Source: Bog-473 sp963787485 (GTDB lineage: Bacteria > Actinomycetota > Acidimicrobiia > Acidimicrobiales > RAAP-2). Taken from it: a stretch of 64,000 bases of DNA. The notes beneath the pieces were generated by a model. That model did not search any database and had not been told where the DNA came from. It saw nothing but the letters and a program-made list of their open reading frames with translations. The translations under genes and the position numbers were made by a program. Below, piece by piece: positions 34,525 to 44,060 of the stretch (position 1 is the first letter of the stretch; each line of letters starts with the position of its first letter). The DNA is taken from contig CAWBDF010000002.1 of assembly GCA_963787485.1 (NCBI GenBank), forward strand, positions 558,001 to 622,000. The letters are read 5' to 3'.

Positions 34525-35655
34525 CTAGCCCTCGATCGAGTCGAGGCTGGGTTGCCCGTCCCCCCGGCGCGGGGTGCCGACACGTGACCGCAGCGAGCGC
34601 AATGGCCTGGTCAGGCGCCAGCTGACCGTCTCGCGCAACGCGACGTGCTCGTCCCGCGCCTGCTGGAGCTGCGTCTGTGTCTGCGCCAACCTTTCACGGG
34701 AATCTGCCAGCAGTCCTTCGACCAGGCCCAGCCTCTCGTGCAGGTCGGTGCCGGTCCGCTCCAGGCCCCCGAGCGCGGCGCGCAGCTCTGCGAGCTCACG
34801 GTCACGTGCGACCACCATCTGCTCCTGGTCGCGCAGGTCCTGCTCACGGCCACGCAGCTCTTGAATTCGTGAAGCCAGTTCCTCGTTCCGCGATTCGAGC
34901 TCGCGCTCGCGCTCGCCCAACAGCACGGCCATGGCCTCCCGATCGAGCCGGGCGTTCACCGGCGCTTCGCCCTCTTGGAGGAGGCGCAGGGTCCCCACCG
35001 GATCGAGAATTCCGTCCCGTTCGGTGCGGATCCGAACGTTCGCCGGGTCTGCCGTGGATGAGAAGGCGGCCTGAGCCCGTTCGGGGCTGCAGTGCTCTCC
35101 GAGCCAGGGCCACAGGGTCTCCAAGAGGTACGCCTGATCTTCGACGACCCGCGGAAACGCAAGCAAGAACACGGGAATCTCATGGCGAGTCGCCCAGTGG
35201 ACCAACCGGTAGAACCCAACCGCAAGGATGCGTGCCTGGTCAACGGGGTCCAGCGAGTAGATGACTCCCCCTGGGGCCCCACCCTTCACGTCGATGAGGG
35301 GTCGGCTGCGCCATTCCGTCTCGGCGAGTTCCACACGTTCTTGCAAGACTCGACTCGTCGCCGCCGCCAGGAGCTCGCGCAGAGGGATGATGAGAGCGTC
35401 AATGGCGATCTTCTCCAGGTCAACGGCATCGCAGTAGCCGAACAACCATGGGTCCTTCACCACATAGGGAAGGTCCCGTGCGAGAAGAGAGTGTTCCAAG
35501 CCGGCTCGGGGCCGCTCGAACCACGCACCGTCGTTTCCCACCTCGAGACCGCAGGCCTCGAGGAAGCGTACGAGGAAGCTGGTGCCTGCACGCCCGGTAC
35601 CCGTGATCACCGCGTGGTGTGGTGGCGTCGTCGCGCCCTCTTGCGGAACGGCCAT
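34525..35655 (-). CDS. sulfotransferase-like P-loop protein with C-terminal coiled coil
   Basis: A 376-aa protein starting at ATG 35655. Residues about 14-220 form a sulfotransferase-like P-loop domain (ITGTGRAGTSFLVRFL as the PAPS 5'-phosphosulfate loop, VVKDPWLFG, IPVFLLAFPRVVEDQAYL). Residues about 240-355 are a strong coiled coil (ERERELESRNEELASRIQEL and onward). The end WRLTRPLRSLRSR is the basic tail seen on many glycan-locus enzymes. It may sulfate a surface glycan, or bind sugar-related nucleotides without catalysis. It lies alone, antisense to its neighbours. Confidence 0.7.
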   Translation of the reverse strand: MAVPQEGATTPPHHAVITGTGRAGTSFLVRFLEACGLEVGNDGAWFERPRAGLEHSLLARDLPYVVKDPWLFGYCDAVDLEKIAIDALIIPLRELLAAATSRVLQERVELAETEWRSRPLIDVKGGAPGGVIYSLDPVDQARILAVGFYRLVHWATRHEIPVFLLAFPRVVEDQAYLLETLWPWLGEHCSPERAQAAFSSTADPANVRIRTERDGILDPVGTLRLLQEGEAPVNARLDREAMAVLLGERERELESRNEELASRIQELRGREQDLRDQEQMVVARDRELAELRAALGGLERTGTDLHERLGLVEGLLADSRERLAQTQTQLQQARDEHVALRETVSWRLTRPLRSLRSRVGTPRRGDGQPSLDSIEG

Positions 35656-35774
35656 GGAGCGCAAACGTACCGCAGGCTGCTCGCCTTCCCAGATCATTCC
35701 CAATTCGAGAGGCGCGTTGGGAGTCATCGACGGCCGAGCGGACAGGGCCGCCTCGCCCTGAAATCAGGACCGAG

Positions 35775-35847
35775 TTCCGGGGGGAGGGCTCGAACCTCCA
35801 ACATCCGGCTCCAAAGGCCGACGTTCTGCCGATTGAACTACCCCGGA
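35775..35847 (-). tRNA. tRNA-Gln(UUG)
   Basis: Cloverleaf with acceptor TCCGGGG/CCCCGGA, D-arm GTTC/GAAC, anticodon stem TCGGC/GCCGG around loop CTTTGGA (anticodon UUG), variable loop ATGTT and T-arm GGAGG TTCGAGC CCTCC; discriminator A. CCA is not encoded. It lies between the sulfotransferase gene and the two-component system. Confidence 0.95.
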
Positions 35848-35932
35848 TCGGCGTGGAAACCCTACGAGGTTAGGCCCGGTACACGAACGGGCAGACCGAT
35901 CGTGCGGCGTCTCGGCGGTAGGTTCTCTGCCC

Positions 35933-36604
35933 GTGCGTATCTTGGTGGTGGACGACGACCCCGCCGTCCGGCGGTCGATCGACCGGGCGCTTCGGCTCGA
36001 GGGATACGACGTGGCCACCGTGCCCTCCGGCGGCGAGGCCCTCGAGGCGTTGGCGCAGACACCGCCCGACGCCCTCGTCCTCGACCTCGGGCTGCCCGAC
36101 GTCGATGGCCTCGCAGTGTGCCGGCGCATGCGCGCCTCCGGGGACGACACGCCGGTCCTGATGCTGACGGCGCGCGACGCCGTCGCCGACCGGGTCCAGG
36201 GCCTCGATGCGGGAGCCGACGACTATCTGGTCAAGCCCTATGCCCTCGAGGAGTTGCTGGCCCGGCTCCGGGCCCTTCTTCGCCGTCGTTTCGAGGGCGA
36301 AGGCGGGCTGCTTCGCGTGGGCGACCTGACGCTCGATCTCTCGACGCGCCAGGGACAGCGAGGTGATCGGACCTTCACGCTGACGCGGATCGAGTTCGAC
36401 CTCCTCGAACTGTTCCTGCGCCACCCCCGCCAGGTCCTGACCCGCGAGGTCCTGCTCAACCGGGTCTGGGGTTTCGATTTCGACTCGGGCACGAACTCAC
36501 TGGCCGTCTACGTGGGGTACCTGCGCCGCAAGCTCGAAGAGGGAAGCGAGCCCCGCTGTATCCAGACCGTGCGAGGTGTGGGCTACGTGTTGCGGGACGC
36601 GTGA
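35933..36604 (+). CDS. OmpR-family response regulator
   Basis: A 223-aa two-component response regulator. The receiver has the acidic pair in ILVVDDDPAVR, the phospho-acceptor Asp in DALVLDLGLPD (near 52), the Thr in MLTARDA and the Lys in YLVKPYALEEL. The winged-helix output domain (about 127-223) has FTLTRIEFDLLELFLRHPRQVLTREVLL and VYVGYLRRKL. GTG 35933 is the start. The stop overlaps the histidine-kinase start by 4 nt; the pair resembles the MprAB/TcrXY type of actinobacteria. Targets are unknown. Confidence 0.93.
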   Translation: MRILVVDDDPAVRRSIDRALRLEGYDVATVPSGGEALEALAQTPPDALVLDLGLPDVDGLAVCRRMRASGDDTPVLMLTARDAVADRVQGLDAGADDYLVKPYALEELLARLRALLRRRFEGEGGLLRVGDLTLDLSTRQGQRGDRTFTLTRIEFDLLELFLRHPRQVLTREVLLNRVWGFDFDSGTNSLAVYVGYLRRKLEEGSEPRCIQTVRGVGYVLRDA

Positions 36605-38047
36605 CCTTCCGGGCCCGGCTCGTCCTGGCGACCACCGTGGCCGTCGTCGTCGCCGTGCTGGCCGCATCGCTGGCGTCCTACCTCGTCGCCCGCAACACGC
36701 TGCTGCAGGCGGCCGACAACTCCCTGACCATGGCGGCGCAGAAGATCGTGGCCGGCGAACAGATCGGATCCACCACGGCCACCGTGGGCCAGGTGATCAA
36801 CACCAGCGGTGCGGTGGTGTCAGGAGGCGGGCTCCCGGTGACCGGCCAAATACGGCTGGTGGCCGTGGGACTGGCGCCCACCTTCTTCACCACGGTCACG
36901 GTGGACGGGAATCAGCTGCGCGAGCTCGTCGAGCACCTGCCCCCGGGCACTCCCGTCGAGGACGGCGTCTTGACGACCGGCGGTGCCCTCCAGGTGGCGA
37001 CGTTGTTCAATGCGGCCTCCGAGCTCAACACGCTGGCCCTGCTCCTCGGGATCGTGGCCCTGATCGGCGTACTCCTGGCCATGGTCCTCGGCCGACTGGT
37101 GGCACGGACCGCCCTCGTGCCGTTGGACGAGCTGACCGAGACGGTCGAGGGCCTGGCCGAGACCACCGACGTGACCCAGCGGCTCACCCCCGGCCGTCCC
37201 GACGAGCTGGGACGGCTCCGGCGAACGTTCAACCGCCTCCTCGAGGCGCTCGAGGCGTCGCGTCGAGCCCAGAGCCAACTCGTGCTCGATGCCTCCCATG
37301 AGCTGCGCACGCCCTTGACCAGCCTGCGCACGAACCTCGAGGTGCTCCGACGGGTCGAGGAGCTCAGCTCCCACGACCGCGACGTGCTCGTCGACGACGT
37401 GCTGGTCCAACTGCAAGAGCTCACCGACCTGGTGGGCGACCTGGCCGAGCTGGCGCGCGGTGACCAAGAGCCGACACCGAAGGAGCCTCTGCGCCTGGAT
37501 CTCCTGGTGGCCGACGCCGTCGCCGTACAGAACACCCACGGGCGGACCAAGGACGTCGCCTTCGCCCTCACGTCGGAACCCTGCTGGGTCGACGGCCATG
37601 CCGCAGGCCTCAGTCGAGCGGTGGGGAACCTGCTCGACAACGCACGGAAGTGGAACCCCGCCGGCTCGTCGGTCGAAGTCGAATGCCGCAACGGGAGCGT
37701 CGTCGTGCACGACCACGGACCGGGCATCGCGCCCGAGGACCTCCCACACGTCTTCGATCGCTTCTACCGGGCGCCCGACCGCCCGCGGGCTCCCCGGATC
37801 TGGGCTCGGGCTCGCCATCGTGGCCCAGGTCGTCAAGGCGGAGGGTGGGACCGTCACGGCCGAGAACGATCCGAGCGGGGGGGCCCGCATGACCCTGACC
37901 CTCCCGGCCCTGCCCGGCCCTTCCCCAGATGGCGGCGCCCCAATACCCGAGCACGCCGACTCCGATGCCGCCCGGGCGCCCACCACCGAGGTCAGCGTTG
38001 GGAAGACCGCAAGCTCGACCATGTCCGGCCTACTTCGAGGCGGCTGA
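36601..38047 (+). CDS. sensor histidine kinase (frameshifted)
   Basis: Membrane sensor kinase partner of the upstream regulator. Two membrane helices (about 5-28 and 150-172) flank an extracytoplasmic domain; a HAMP linker follows (RLVARTALVPLDELTETV); the H-box is DASHELRTPLTSLRTNLEVL with His near 233. The ATP-binding part has NLLDNARKWNP (N), HDHGPGIAPEDLPHVFDRFYRA (G1/F) and, in a second frame, GLPGSGLGLAIVAQVV (G2). The frames join at about 37,779 when one C is removed. Without that, the protein would lack its G2 box. Start GTG 36601. Confidence 0.83.
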
Positions 38048-38767
38048 GGCCGAAGGGCGGTTTGGGGTCGTCGCCATCGTGGCGACCAAGAGTTCGCCTG
38101 GGTGTTCAGTGCGAAGAACCGCTCGTCGACTCCGGGGTGGTCAGCTCGACTGCGTCAAGGAGGACCGACGGGTCGGCGTGTATACTCTACGTGCTCGATC
38201 CCGAGTCGGGCCGGCACACGGATCTGCACCTACCCCTATCCGTCCACGTCGGGTAACGGCACGAGTGGGCAAGCGCAGGCTGCACCGAGCACATCAGCCT
38301 GCGAACTGGCAACGGCCAGCTCGTCTGACGATCCCGCGCACTCCAGGCACTGCGAACGCTCCCCGCGGTCACGCCTTCTTCGACCACTGTGTACCCACCC
38401 TTCACCGAGGCCGACCGGGAGCCGGCTACTTCTGCGAGGTAAATATCCCCACGGACGCCCCGGACCCCCCGGAAGCCCCGGACGCCCCAGACGCCCCGGA
38501 ACGGTGATCGTCCCTCCGACTAGATATTCTTCGCCGCTTCTTACGGAACCTTCACCTGTCGCCAAGATACGAAGTTCACAATCATCGACGTACCCCCGGC
38601 GGACGGGTTTCCGCCCACCCGACCGCCGCCGGCGCCGGCGGGGACGTCACGCCCAGGTTCCCCGCCGGCGCCCCCTCTCCAACGCGGCTCCTTGGCTACG
38701 TCACAGGGGGTCCTGCCACGCCCCGACCTGGCAGTCGTGGCCCGTGACCGCTAGCCTGCCGCACGGC
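38048..38767. other. gene-poor stretch with short GC-rich repeats
   Basis: No convincing gene in these 720 bases. Around 38,450-38,505 a 9-mer close to GACGCCCCG is repeated about six times and would encode only an Asp-Ala-Pro tract. Near 38,630 there is a 16-bp perfect palindrome CCGCCGGCGCCGGCGG. A TATACT box at about 38,177 looks like a -10 element, but I see no good -35 partner and no gene at a sensible distance. The bS22 gene follows. Confidence 0.5.
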
Positions 38768-38866
38768 ATGGGATCACTCATCAAGAAGCGCCGGAAGCGG
38801 ATGCGCAAGAAGAAGCACAAGAAGATGCTGAAGGCGACCCGCTGGCAGCGCCGGGCCGGCAAGTAA
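38768..38866 (+). CDS. 30S ribosomal protein bS22 (AURKAIP1/COX24 domain)
   Basis: A 32-aa, extremely basic protein beginning MGSLIKKRRKRMRKKKHKKM and ending RWQRRAGK. This matches the small actinobacterial ribosomal protein bS22 seen in mycobacterial ribosome structures (MGSVIKKRRKRMSKKKH pattern). ATG 38768 is the start; the longer open frame upstream has no protein-like sequence. Easily missed by size filters. Confidence 0.92.
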   Translation: MGSLIKKRRKRMRKKKHKKMLKATRWQRRAGK

Positions 38867-38898
38867 CCGGCCCACCTGGTCCCACCGTCGTGCCCGGG

Positions 38899-39696
38899 TC
38901 AGTGCCCGTCCCAGCCAGCGGGAACCGTTCGGACCCTCACCAGCCGGGCTGAGTCCTTCCCGAGTCGGAGAACCGGCATCGCCGGAGTGCCGGCGTCGAT
39001 CGGGCCTCCGCTGACGAACAAGGTCGAGCCACTGCCCGCCAACGTCGGCTCGCGGCCGGCCAGCTCGCCGAGGGCCTCGCGCCACATCGCGAGGCGCGGC
39101 TCGACGACCAACGCAGCCCTGGTGAGGGCGTTGGCGCCAGCGTCCATGGCGCCAGCGTCCATCGCGCCACCATCGCCGAGACGATCCCAGGCCCGGTAGA
39201 CCTCGCCGGTGTCAACGCCGAACGGCGGGAGCAGCAACAGATACCGACGGTCGACGAATGGAAGGGCGGTGAGGCGCTCCCCGATCCCCTGGACCCGGGC
39301 CCTCCCACCGACGACGCAGAAGGGCACGTCCGAGCCGAGCCGGAGCGCCACCTCCAGATCGGTGCACCCGGCCCAACGCAGGACGGCCGCGGCGTCGGTC
39401 GATCCGCCGCCCAGGCCACCACCCAAGGGGATCCGCTTCGTGAGGCGTACCTCGGCCGTGCGGCCGCAAGAGGCCAGGGCCCGAGCGACGAGGTTCTCGG
39501 TCGGCTCCGGAAAGTCGGAGAGTCCCACACCGTCCTCCGCCCTCACCGTGAGACCGGATCCGCTCTCGTCGAACAAGAGCTCGTCGGCCAAATCGAGAGT
39601 CACCATTTCGGCGTCAATCTCGTGAAAGCCGTCGGCTCGGACGGGTCCGACCCGCAGGGACACCGTCAGCTTGGCCGGAGCCAACAGGACCTTCAT
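38899..39696 (-). CDS. ispE: 4-diphosphocytidyl-2-C-methyl-D-erythritol kinase
   Basis: GHMP kinase of the MEP isoprenoid pathway. APAKLTVSLRV opens the protein with the conserved substrate residues, the ATP-binding loop is RIPLGGGLGGGSTDAAA near 85-101, and LAGSGSTLFVSG is the C-terminal GHMP motif. 265 aa is slightly short. A near-perfect 15-bp duplication encodes GAMDAGAMDAGAN in the middle of the C-terminal domain. It is followed after a 145-nt gap by rsmA upstream in the same direction, a common pairing. Confidence 0.93.
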   Translation of the reverse strand: MKVLLAPAKLTVSLRVGPVRADGFHEIDAEMVTLDLADELLFDESGSGLTVRAEDGVGLSDFPEPTENLVARALASCGRTAEVRLTKRIPLGGGLGGGSTDAAAVLRWAGCTDLEVALRLGSDVPFCVVGGRARVQGIGERLTALPFVDRRYLLLLPPFGVDTGEVYRAWDRLGDGGAMDAGAMDAGANALTRAALVVEPRLAMWREALGELAGREPTLAGSGSTLFVSGGPIDAGTPAMPVLRLGKDSARLVRVRTVPAGWDGH

Positions 39697-39841
39697 CGCG
39701 ACGACCTCACCGACGCACCCTTCGGCTGACCGATATCTCCGGCCCGTCTACGCCTGGGCCCGTATACGCCGGGGCCCTGGGCCCGGCTCCTTTTCAGGCC
39801 ACCGAACTCGCCGCGGTGCTCAACCCCCTGCGCGGGCTTCC

Positions 39842-40663
39842 TCATGAGGCAGCCAACCTCCCCCACTCCTCGACACCGAGCTCTTCGGCCCTGGCGTCGG
39901 GCCGGATCCCGGCGCGGACGAAGGCTTCGGGCTCGACGACGCCCGCCAGGGAACGCCGAAGCATCTTGCGTCGCTGGGCGAAACCCGCCCGCACCACCGC
40001 GTCGAGACGACGGTAGGAGACGAACGCCGGGTCCACGGCCGGCGCGGTGCGGCGCTCGAGGCGCACGAGGACCGACTCGACCCGAGGCCGTGGGACGAAG
40101 ACCGATGCCGGGACCCGTCCGACCACCGCCGCACGGGCGAAATAGGCCACCCGCACCGACACCGCCCCGTAGGCCTCCTCGCCCGGCATCGCCGCCATCC
40201 GCTCCCCAACCTCACGTTGGACGAGGACGAGCAGCTGCACCACCTCCTCGACCTCGACCAGCGTCCGCAGGACCAGGGGCGTGGCGACGTTGTAGGGGAG
40301 GTTGGAAACCAGGTTCCATGGTGGACCACCCCTCGACCGCAGCAGCTGCGCCAGATCGAGGGCGAGGGCGTCCCCTTCGACCACCTCGACTCCCACCGGC
40401 TCGACCACCGTGCGCAGCACGGGGACCAGGCCGCTGTCCGCCTCCACGGCCACGACCTCTGCGCCGGTCTCGGCCAGGGCCAGCGTGAGGGACCCCAGCC
40501 CCGCTCCGATCTCGAGCACCCGGGAGCCGGGTCCCACCCCCGAGAGGCGCGCGATCCGGCGGACCGTGTTGGGATCAGAAACGAAGTTCTGTCCCAGAGC
40601 CTTGCGCGGACGGAGTCCGTGCGCGGCGAGGAGCGTTGCGATGTCCGCGCCAGAATGCGTCAC
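39842..40663 (-). CDS. rsmA: 16S rRNA (adenine1518/1519-N6) dimethyltransferase
   Basis: KsgA/RsmA, which dimethylates two adenines in helix 45 of 16S rRNA. GLRPRKALGQNFVSDP is the family N-terminus, VLEIGAGLGSLTLALA the SAM-binding motif, VEGDALALD motif III and NLVSNLPYNVATPLV the catalytic NLPY. GTG 40663 gives a normal 273-aa enzyme and overlaps the stop of the upstream RlpA-like gene by 4 nt. Confidence 0.95.
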   Translation of the reverse strand: MTHSGADIATLLAAHGLRPRKALGQNFVSDPNTVRRIARLSGVGPGSRVLEIGAGLGSLTLALAETGAEVVAVEADSGLVPVLRTVVEPVGVEVVEGDALALDLAQLLRSRGGPPWNLVSNLPYNVATPLVLRTLVEVEEVVQLLVLVQREVGERMAAMPGEEAYGAVSVRVAYFARAAVVGRVPASVFVPRPRVESVLVRLERRTAPAVDPAFVSYRRLDAVVRAGFAQRRKMLRRSLAGVVEPEAFVRAGIRPDARAEELGVEEWGRLAAS

Positions 40664-41385
40664 CAGGAGATTGTGACGTCCACCACTCCCTGCGTCAGGC
40701 TGGCGATCTCCGAGAAGCCTTCCGGCGACATGTCGACCACTCGTGGGTATCCGGCTTGCTCGCGGTCGTCCACCGTGCACTGGGTGGAGGCACCGGTCGC
40801 GTTGTTCGCCACCGTGAGCACGGTGCCGAACGGGAGGGTCGGACTCGCACAGCCCCCGGGGCCGGCGCCTGAGTACCACGTGGCCTCACCGGTCTCGTGG
40901 TTCGTCGCCCCGGCAACAACCGTCGGCGCTGGCGGGGGCGCAGTAGTGGTGGTGGTCGCGATCGCGGGAGGCGGCAGTGTCGTCGTTGTCGCGGGCGTCA
41001 CTCGCGTCTCCACCTGGGGCACCGTCGTCGATGCCAGAGGCGCGCCAGTCGTGGTCGTCACCGGAGCGATCGTGGTCGTCGTGGTCGGTGCCTGGTACGC
41101 GACCAGGTGCGAATGCAGCTTCACGCGCTCGGCGCCCGTCGCCGATCCCACCGCCGCGTCGTTCGCGCCGGCGCGACCACCGCGATCGTTGACTCCTGGC
41201 GCGGTCCGACCGCGCGCCGAGGAGGGCACGTGATGGACCGTCGCAGACATGTTCTGCAACAACAGGAGAGGCGCGCCGAACACGACGCCGCAGATGGCTG
41301 CAGCGACGCCGAGGCGCCTCCCCCCAGTGCTCTGGTTCCGCAGGGCTCCACCCTTCTCTGGGACGCAGTGCACCCGCGCCGACAC
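40660..41385 (-). CDS. secreted RlpA-like double-psi beta-barrel protein
   Basis: A 241-aa exported protein. A membrane/signal segment (LGVAAAICGVVFGAPLLLL) is followed by a long Thr/Pro-rich linker (PTTTTTIAPVTTTTG and similar) typical of wall-spanning actinobacterial proteins. The C-terminal RlpA-like barrel (about 165-241) has GEATWYSGAGPGGCASPTLP, GTVLTVANNATG, TVDDREQAGYPRVVDMSPEGF. Such domains bind or cleave peptidoglycan glycan strands. It is translationally coupled to rsmA. Confidence 0.85.
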   Translation of the reverse strand: MSARVHCVPEKGGALRNQSTGGRRLGVAAAICGVVFGAPLLLLQNMSATVHHVPSSARGRTAPGVNDRGGRAGANDAAVGSATGAERVKLHSHLVAYQAPTTTTTIAPVTTTTGAPLASTTVPQVETRVTPATTTTLPPPAIATTTTTAPPPAPTVVAGATNHETGEATWYSGAGPGGCASPTLPFGTVLTVANNATGASTQCTVDDREQAGYPRVVDMSPEGFSEIASLTQGVVDVTISW

Positions 41386-41605
41386 ACACGGGTGGGCGAG
41401 GGGTTTCGAGAGACGTTAGAGAAGTGGTCGCAGCTTGTGCAAACCAGAAATGAGTCTCGGCCTTTCCAGAGCTCTTTTCCCAGGTCACCACCGTCAAAGA
41501 GGAGTACATTGACCAAGAAGCCCAGCTCAATGGCACAATTGTCCCGGTTTCAACGTGAAACACCCTGGTCAGGAGGTTCTCAGATTCCTTACAACAGCGT
41601 GACCT

Positions 41606-42450
41606 TCAGCCTCTGGTCGAAAACACAGTGGCTGCGGTGGCCGCCGTGCGATCTCTGATCTCCGCCACTGGGTGGCCGGTGACCGACGCGATGGCCTCGC
41701 CCACCAAAGGCAGATAGGCGGGCTGGTTGGCACGCCCGCGATGGGGCACTGGAGCGAGGAATGGCGCGTCGGTTTCGATCAGCATGCGGTCCAATGGACA
41801 CCGCGCGACCGCAGCACGCACGTCGGCAGCATTCTTGAACGTGACGATCCCGCTGAAGGACACGTAAAGACCGGCGCGCAGACATCGGTCGAGCTCGTCG
41901 GGACCACCGGTGAAGCAATGCAATACCGCACGGTCCGGAACGGTTTCGGCGTCCAGTACGTCGAAGAGATCCGACCACGCGTCTCTCGCGTGGATCACGA
42001 GCGCGAGATCGTGTGCGTGTGCCAACGCGATCTCCGCGGCGAACGCTTCGCGCTGAACGGCTCGTGGGGAGTGTTCGTAGTAGTAGTCCAACCCGCACTC
42101 ACCGACCGCCACCACAGTGCCGTCACCCCGGCGACACTCGGTCGCCAACAACGTGGCGACGTCGTCGACACCGTCGCTCGCCTCGTGCGGGTGCAGCCCG
42201 ATCGATGCCCAGGCTCTCGGCGACGAGCCGGTGGCGCGGGAGGCGCGGGCCAAGGCCACCGCCTGTCGGGAGGTCGCGACGCTGGTCCCGATGCAGACGA
42301 GCCGGTCCACGCCAGCGGCGACGGCCCCGGCCAGGACGGAGCCCAGGTGGGCCTCGGGGTCGCTCCCCTCCCCCCCTCCAGATACGCCTCTTGAACGTGG
42401 CAGTGCGAGTCGAACCAGCCCGACGCCTCCACGACTACGCCCATGCCCAT
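41606..42450 (-). CDS. tatD: TatD family deoxyribonuclease (frameshifted)
   Basis: Metal-dependent hydrolase/3'-5' nuclease of the TatD family. The N-terminal metal motif WFDSHCHVQEAYLEGG is in one frame; the rest (IGLHPHEA, VGECGLDYYYEHS, HARDAWSDLFDVL, HCFTGG, IETDAPFLAP) is in another. They meet at a G7 run (42,370-42,376 on the plus strand); one additional G would join them cleanly. Start ATG 42450 or 42444, just behind the metG stop, as is usual for the metG-tatD pair. Confidence 0.85.
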
Positions 42451-42458
42451 GCGTGCCC

Positions 42459-44009
42459 TCAAACCTTGCGTCGTGGGAAGAGCGGGTCCCCCTTGACCAC
42501 GGGGGTGCCGCCGGAGTACCCGCCCCAGGCGGCATCGCCGGGCAGCCGAGCCGCCGAGGGGTCACCTGGGACACCGATGCGACGCCACACCTCGGCCGCC
42601 GTCGAGGGCATGGCCGGTGCCACCAGGATTCCGACGATCCGTAGGACCTCGAGGGCGTCTCCCAGGACCACCTCGACCGCCGGACCGGGCTCCATCTTCC
42701 AGGGTTCGGCCGCTTCGAGCTCGGCGTTGGCCGATCCGATCAGCCGCCACGTCTCCTCGAGCGCATCGTGTGGCGCCCAGCGGCTCCAGGCATCGGACAC
42801 CGCGTCGAGCACAGCGGAGGCGACGGTAGCCAAGATGCTGTCGCGGTCGCAGGCCGGACCCACGCCGTCGCACTTCGAGTGCACCACCGTCGTCACCCGC
42901 GACACCAAGTTGCCCAGGTTGTTGGCCAGGTCGGCGTTGTAACGCGACACGATGCCCTCGAAGGAGAAGTCCCCGTCGCCCCCGAGCGGCACCTCACGCA
43001 GCAGGTGGTAGCGCAACGGGTCCACCCCGATGTCGTCGGCCAGGGCCAGCGGCGACACGTCGGTGACCCGCAGGGGTCGTCCGCCCTTCGGGCCGGCGAC
43101 ACCCGCGGCGATCATGGACTTGCCCAGCTTCTGCCCGCCCATGAGCAGGTAGCCGTGCACGAAGATCTCCGCCGGCGGGTCGATTCCCGCTGCCAGGCAC
43201 ATGGCGGGCCACCACACACAATGGAATTTCAAGATGTCCTTGCCGATGAGATGGTGAGCCGCACCCCAACGGCGCGCAAAGGTGTCCGCGTCACGGCCGT
43301 AGCCGGCCACGGTGAGGTAGTTGATCAGCGCGTCGTACCACACGTAGAAGACGTGTCCGCTGTCCCAGGGAACCGGGACGCCCCAGGTGAAGGAGGTCCG
43401 GGTGATCGACACGTCGCGCAAGCCGCCGCGGATGAATCCCAGGGCCTCGTTGCGCTTCGAGATGGGTCGGACGAAGTCGGGGTGTGTGTCGTAGTAATCG
43501 AGCAGGGATTGCTCGAAGGCACTGAGCCGGAAGAAGTAGTTGTCCTCCTGCATCTCGACGACGGGTCGCCCGTGAACCGGGCAGTTCCCCTCCAAGAGCT
43601 GGTCCTCGGTGTAGTAGTCCTCACAGGAGATGCAGTAGAGGCCAGAGTACTGACCCAGCTCGATGTACCCGTTGTCGTAAATCCGTTGCAGAAACTCCTG
43701 CACCACCGCGTAGTGGCGGGGCTCGGTGGTCCGGATGAAGTCGTCGTTGGTGATCTCGAGGCGCTGCCACGCCTCGACGAAACGTGCCGAGGTCCGGTCC
43801 GTCCACTCCTGGGGGGTCGTCTCGTTGGCCTCGGCCGCCTCGACGATCTTGGCGCCGTGCTCGTCGGTGCCGGTCATGAACCACACGTCGTCGCCCAGGA
43901 GCCGGTGCCAGCGGGCCAGCGCGTCCGCGTTCACGGTGGTGTACGCCGTGCCGACGTGCGGCGCGTCGTTGACGTAGTAGATCGGCGTGGTGAGGTAGTA
44001 GGGCGGCAC
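42459..44009 (-). CDS. metG: methionyl-tRNA synthetase
   Basis: Class I aminoacyl-tRNA synthetase, 516 aa. The HIGH motif is HVGTAYTTVNADAL near residue 18, the zinc-knuckle Cys are in YCISCEDYY and NCPVHGRPV, and the KMSKS loop is KLGKSMI near 295. No C-terminal tRNA-binding dimer domain is present, which matches the short actinobacterial form. GTG 44009 is the start (MPPYYLTTPIYYVND). tatD follows. Confidence 0.96.
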   Translation of the reverse strand: MPPYYLTTPIYYVNDAPHVGTAYTTVNADALARWHRLLGDDVWFMTGTDEHGAKIVEAAEANETTPQEWTDRTSARFVEAWQRLEITNDDFIRTTEPRHYAVVQEFLQRIYDNGYIELGQYSGLYCISCEDYYTEDQLLEGNCPVHGRPVVEMQEDNYFFRLSAFEQSLLDYYDTHPDFVRPISKRNEALGFIRGGLRDVSITRTSFTWGVPVPWDSGHVFYVWYDALINYLTVAGYGRDADTFARRWGAAHHLIGKDILKFHCVWWPAMCLAAGIDPPAEIFVHGYLLMGGQKLGKSMIAAGVAGPKGGRPLRVTDVSPLALADDIGVDPLRYHLLREVPLGGDGDFSFEGIVSRYNADLANNLGNLVSRVTTVVHSKCDGVGPACDRDSILATVASAVLDAVSDAWSRWAPHDALEETWRLIGSANAELEAAEPWKMEPGPAVEVVLGDALEVLRIVGILVAPAMPSTAAEVWRRIGVPGDPSAARLPGDAAWGGYSGGTPVVKGDPLFPRRKV

Positions 44010-44060
44010 CGCCGGTAGCGTACCGGCGGTGCCCGGGCCGCCCGGGCGGCCCGGCCGGGA

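Noticed and set aside
38102..38767. Long N-terminal extension of the bS22 frame
   Set aside because: The upstream 220 codons show no conserved or structured sequence; bS22 proteins start at the MGS of 38,768.
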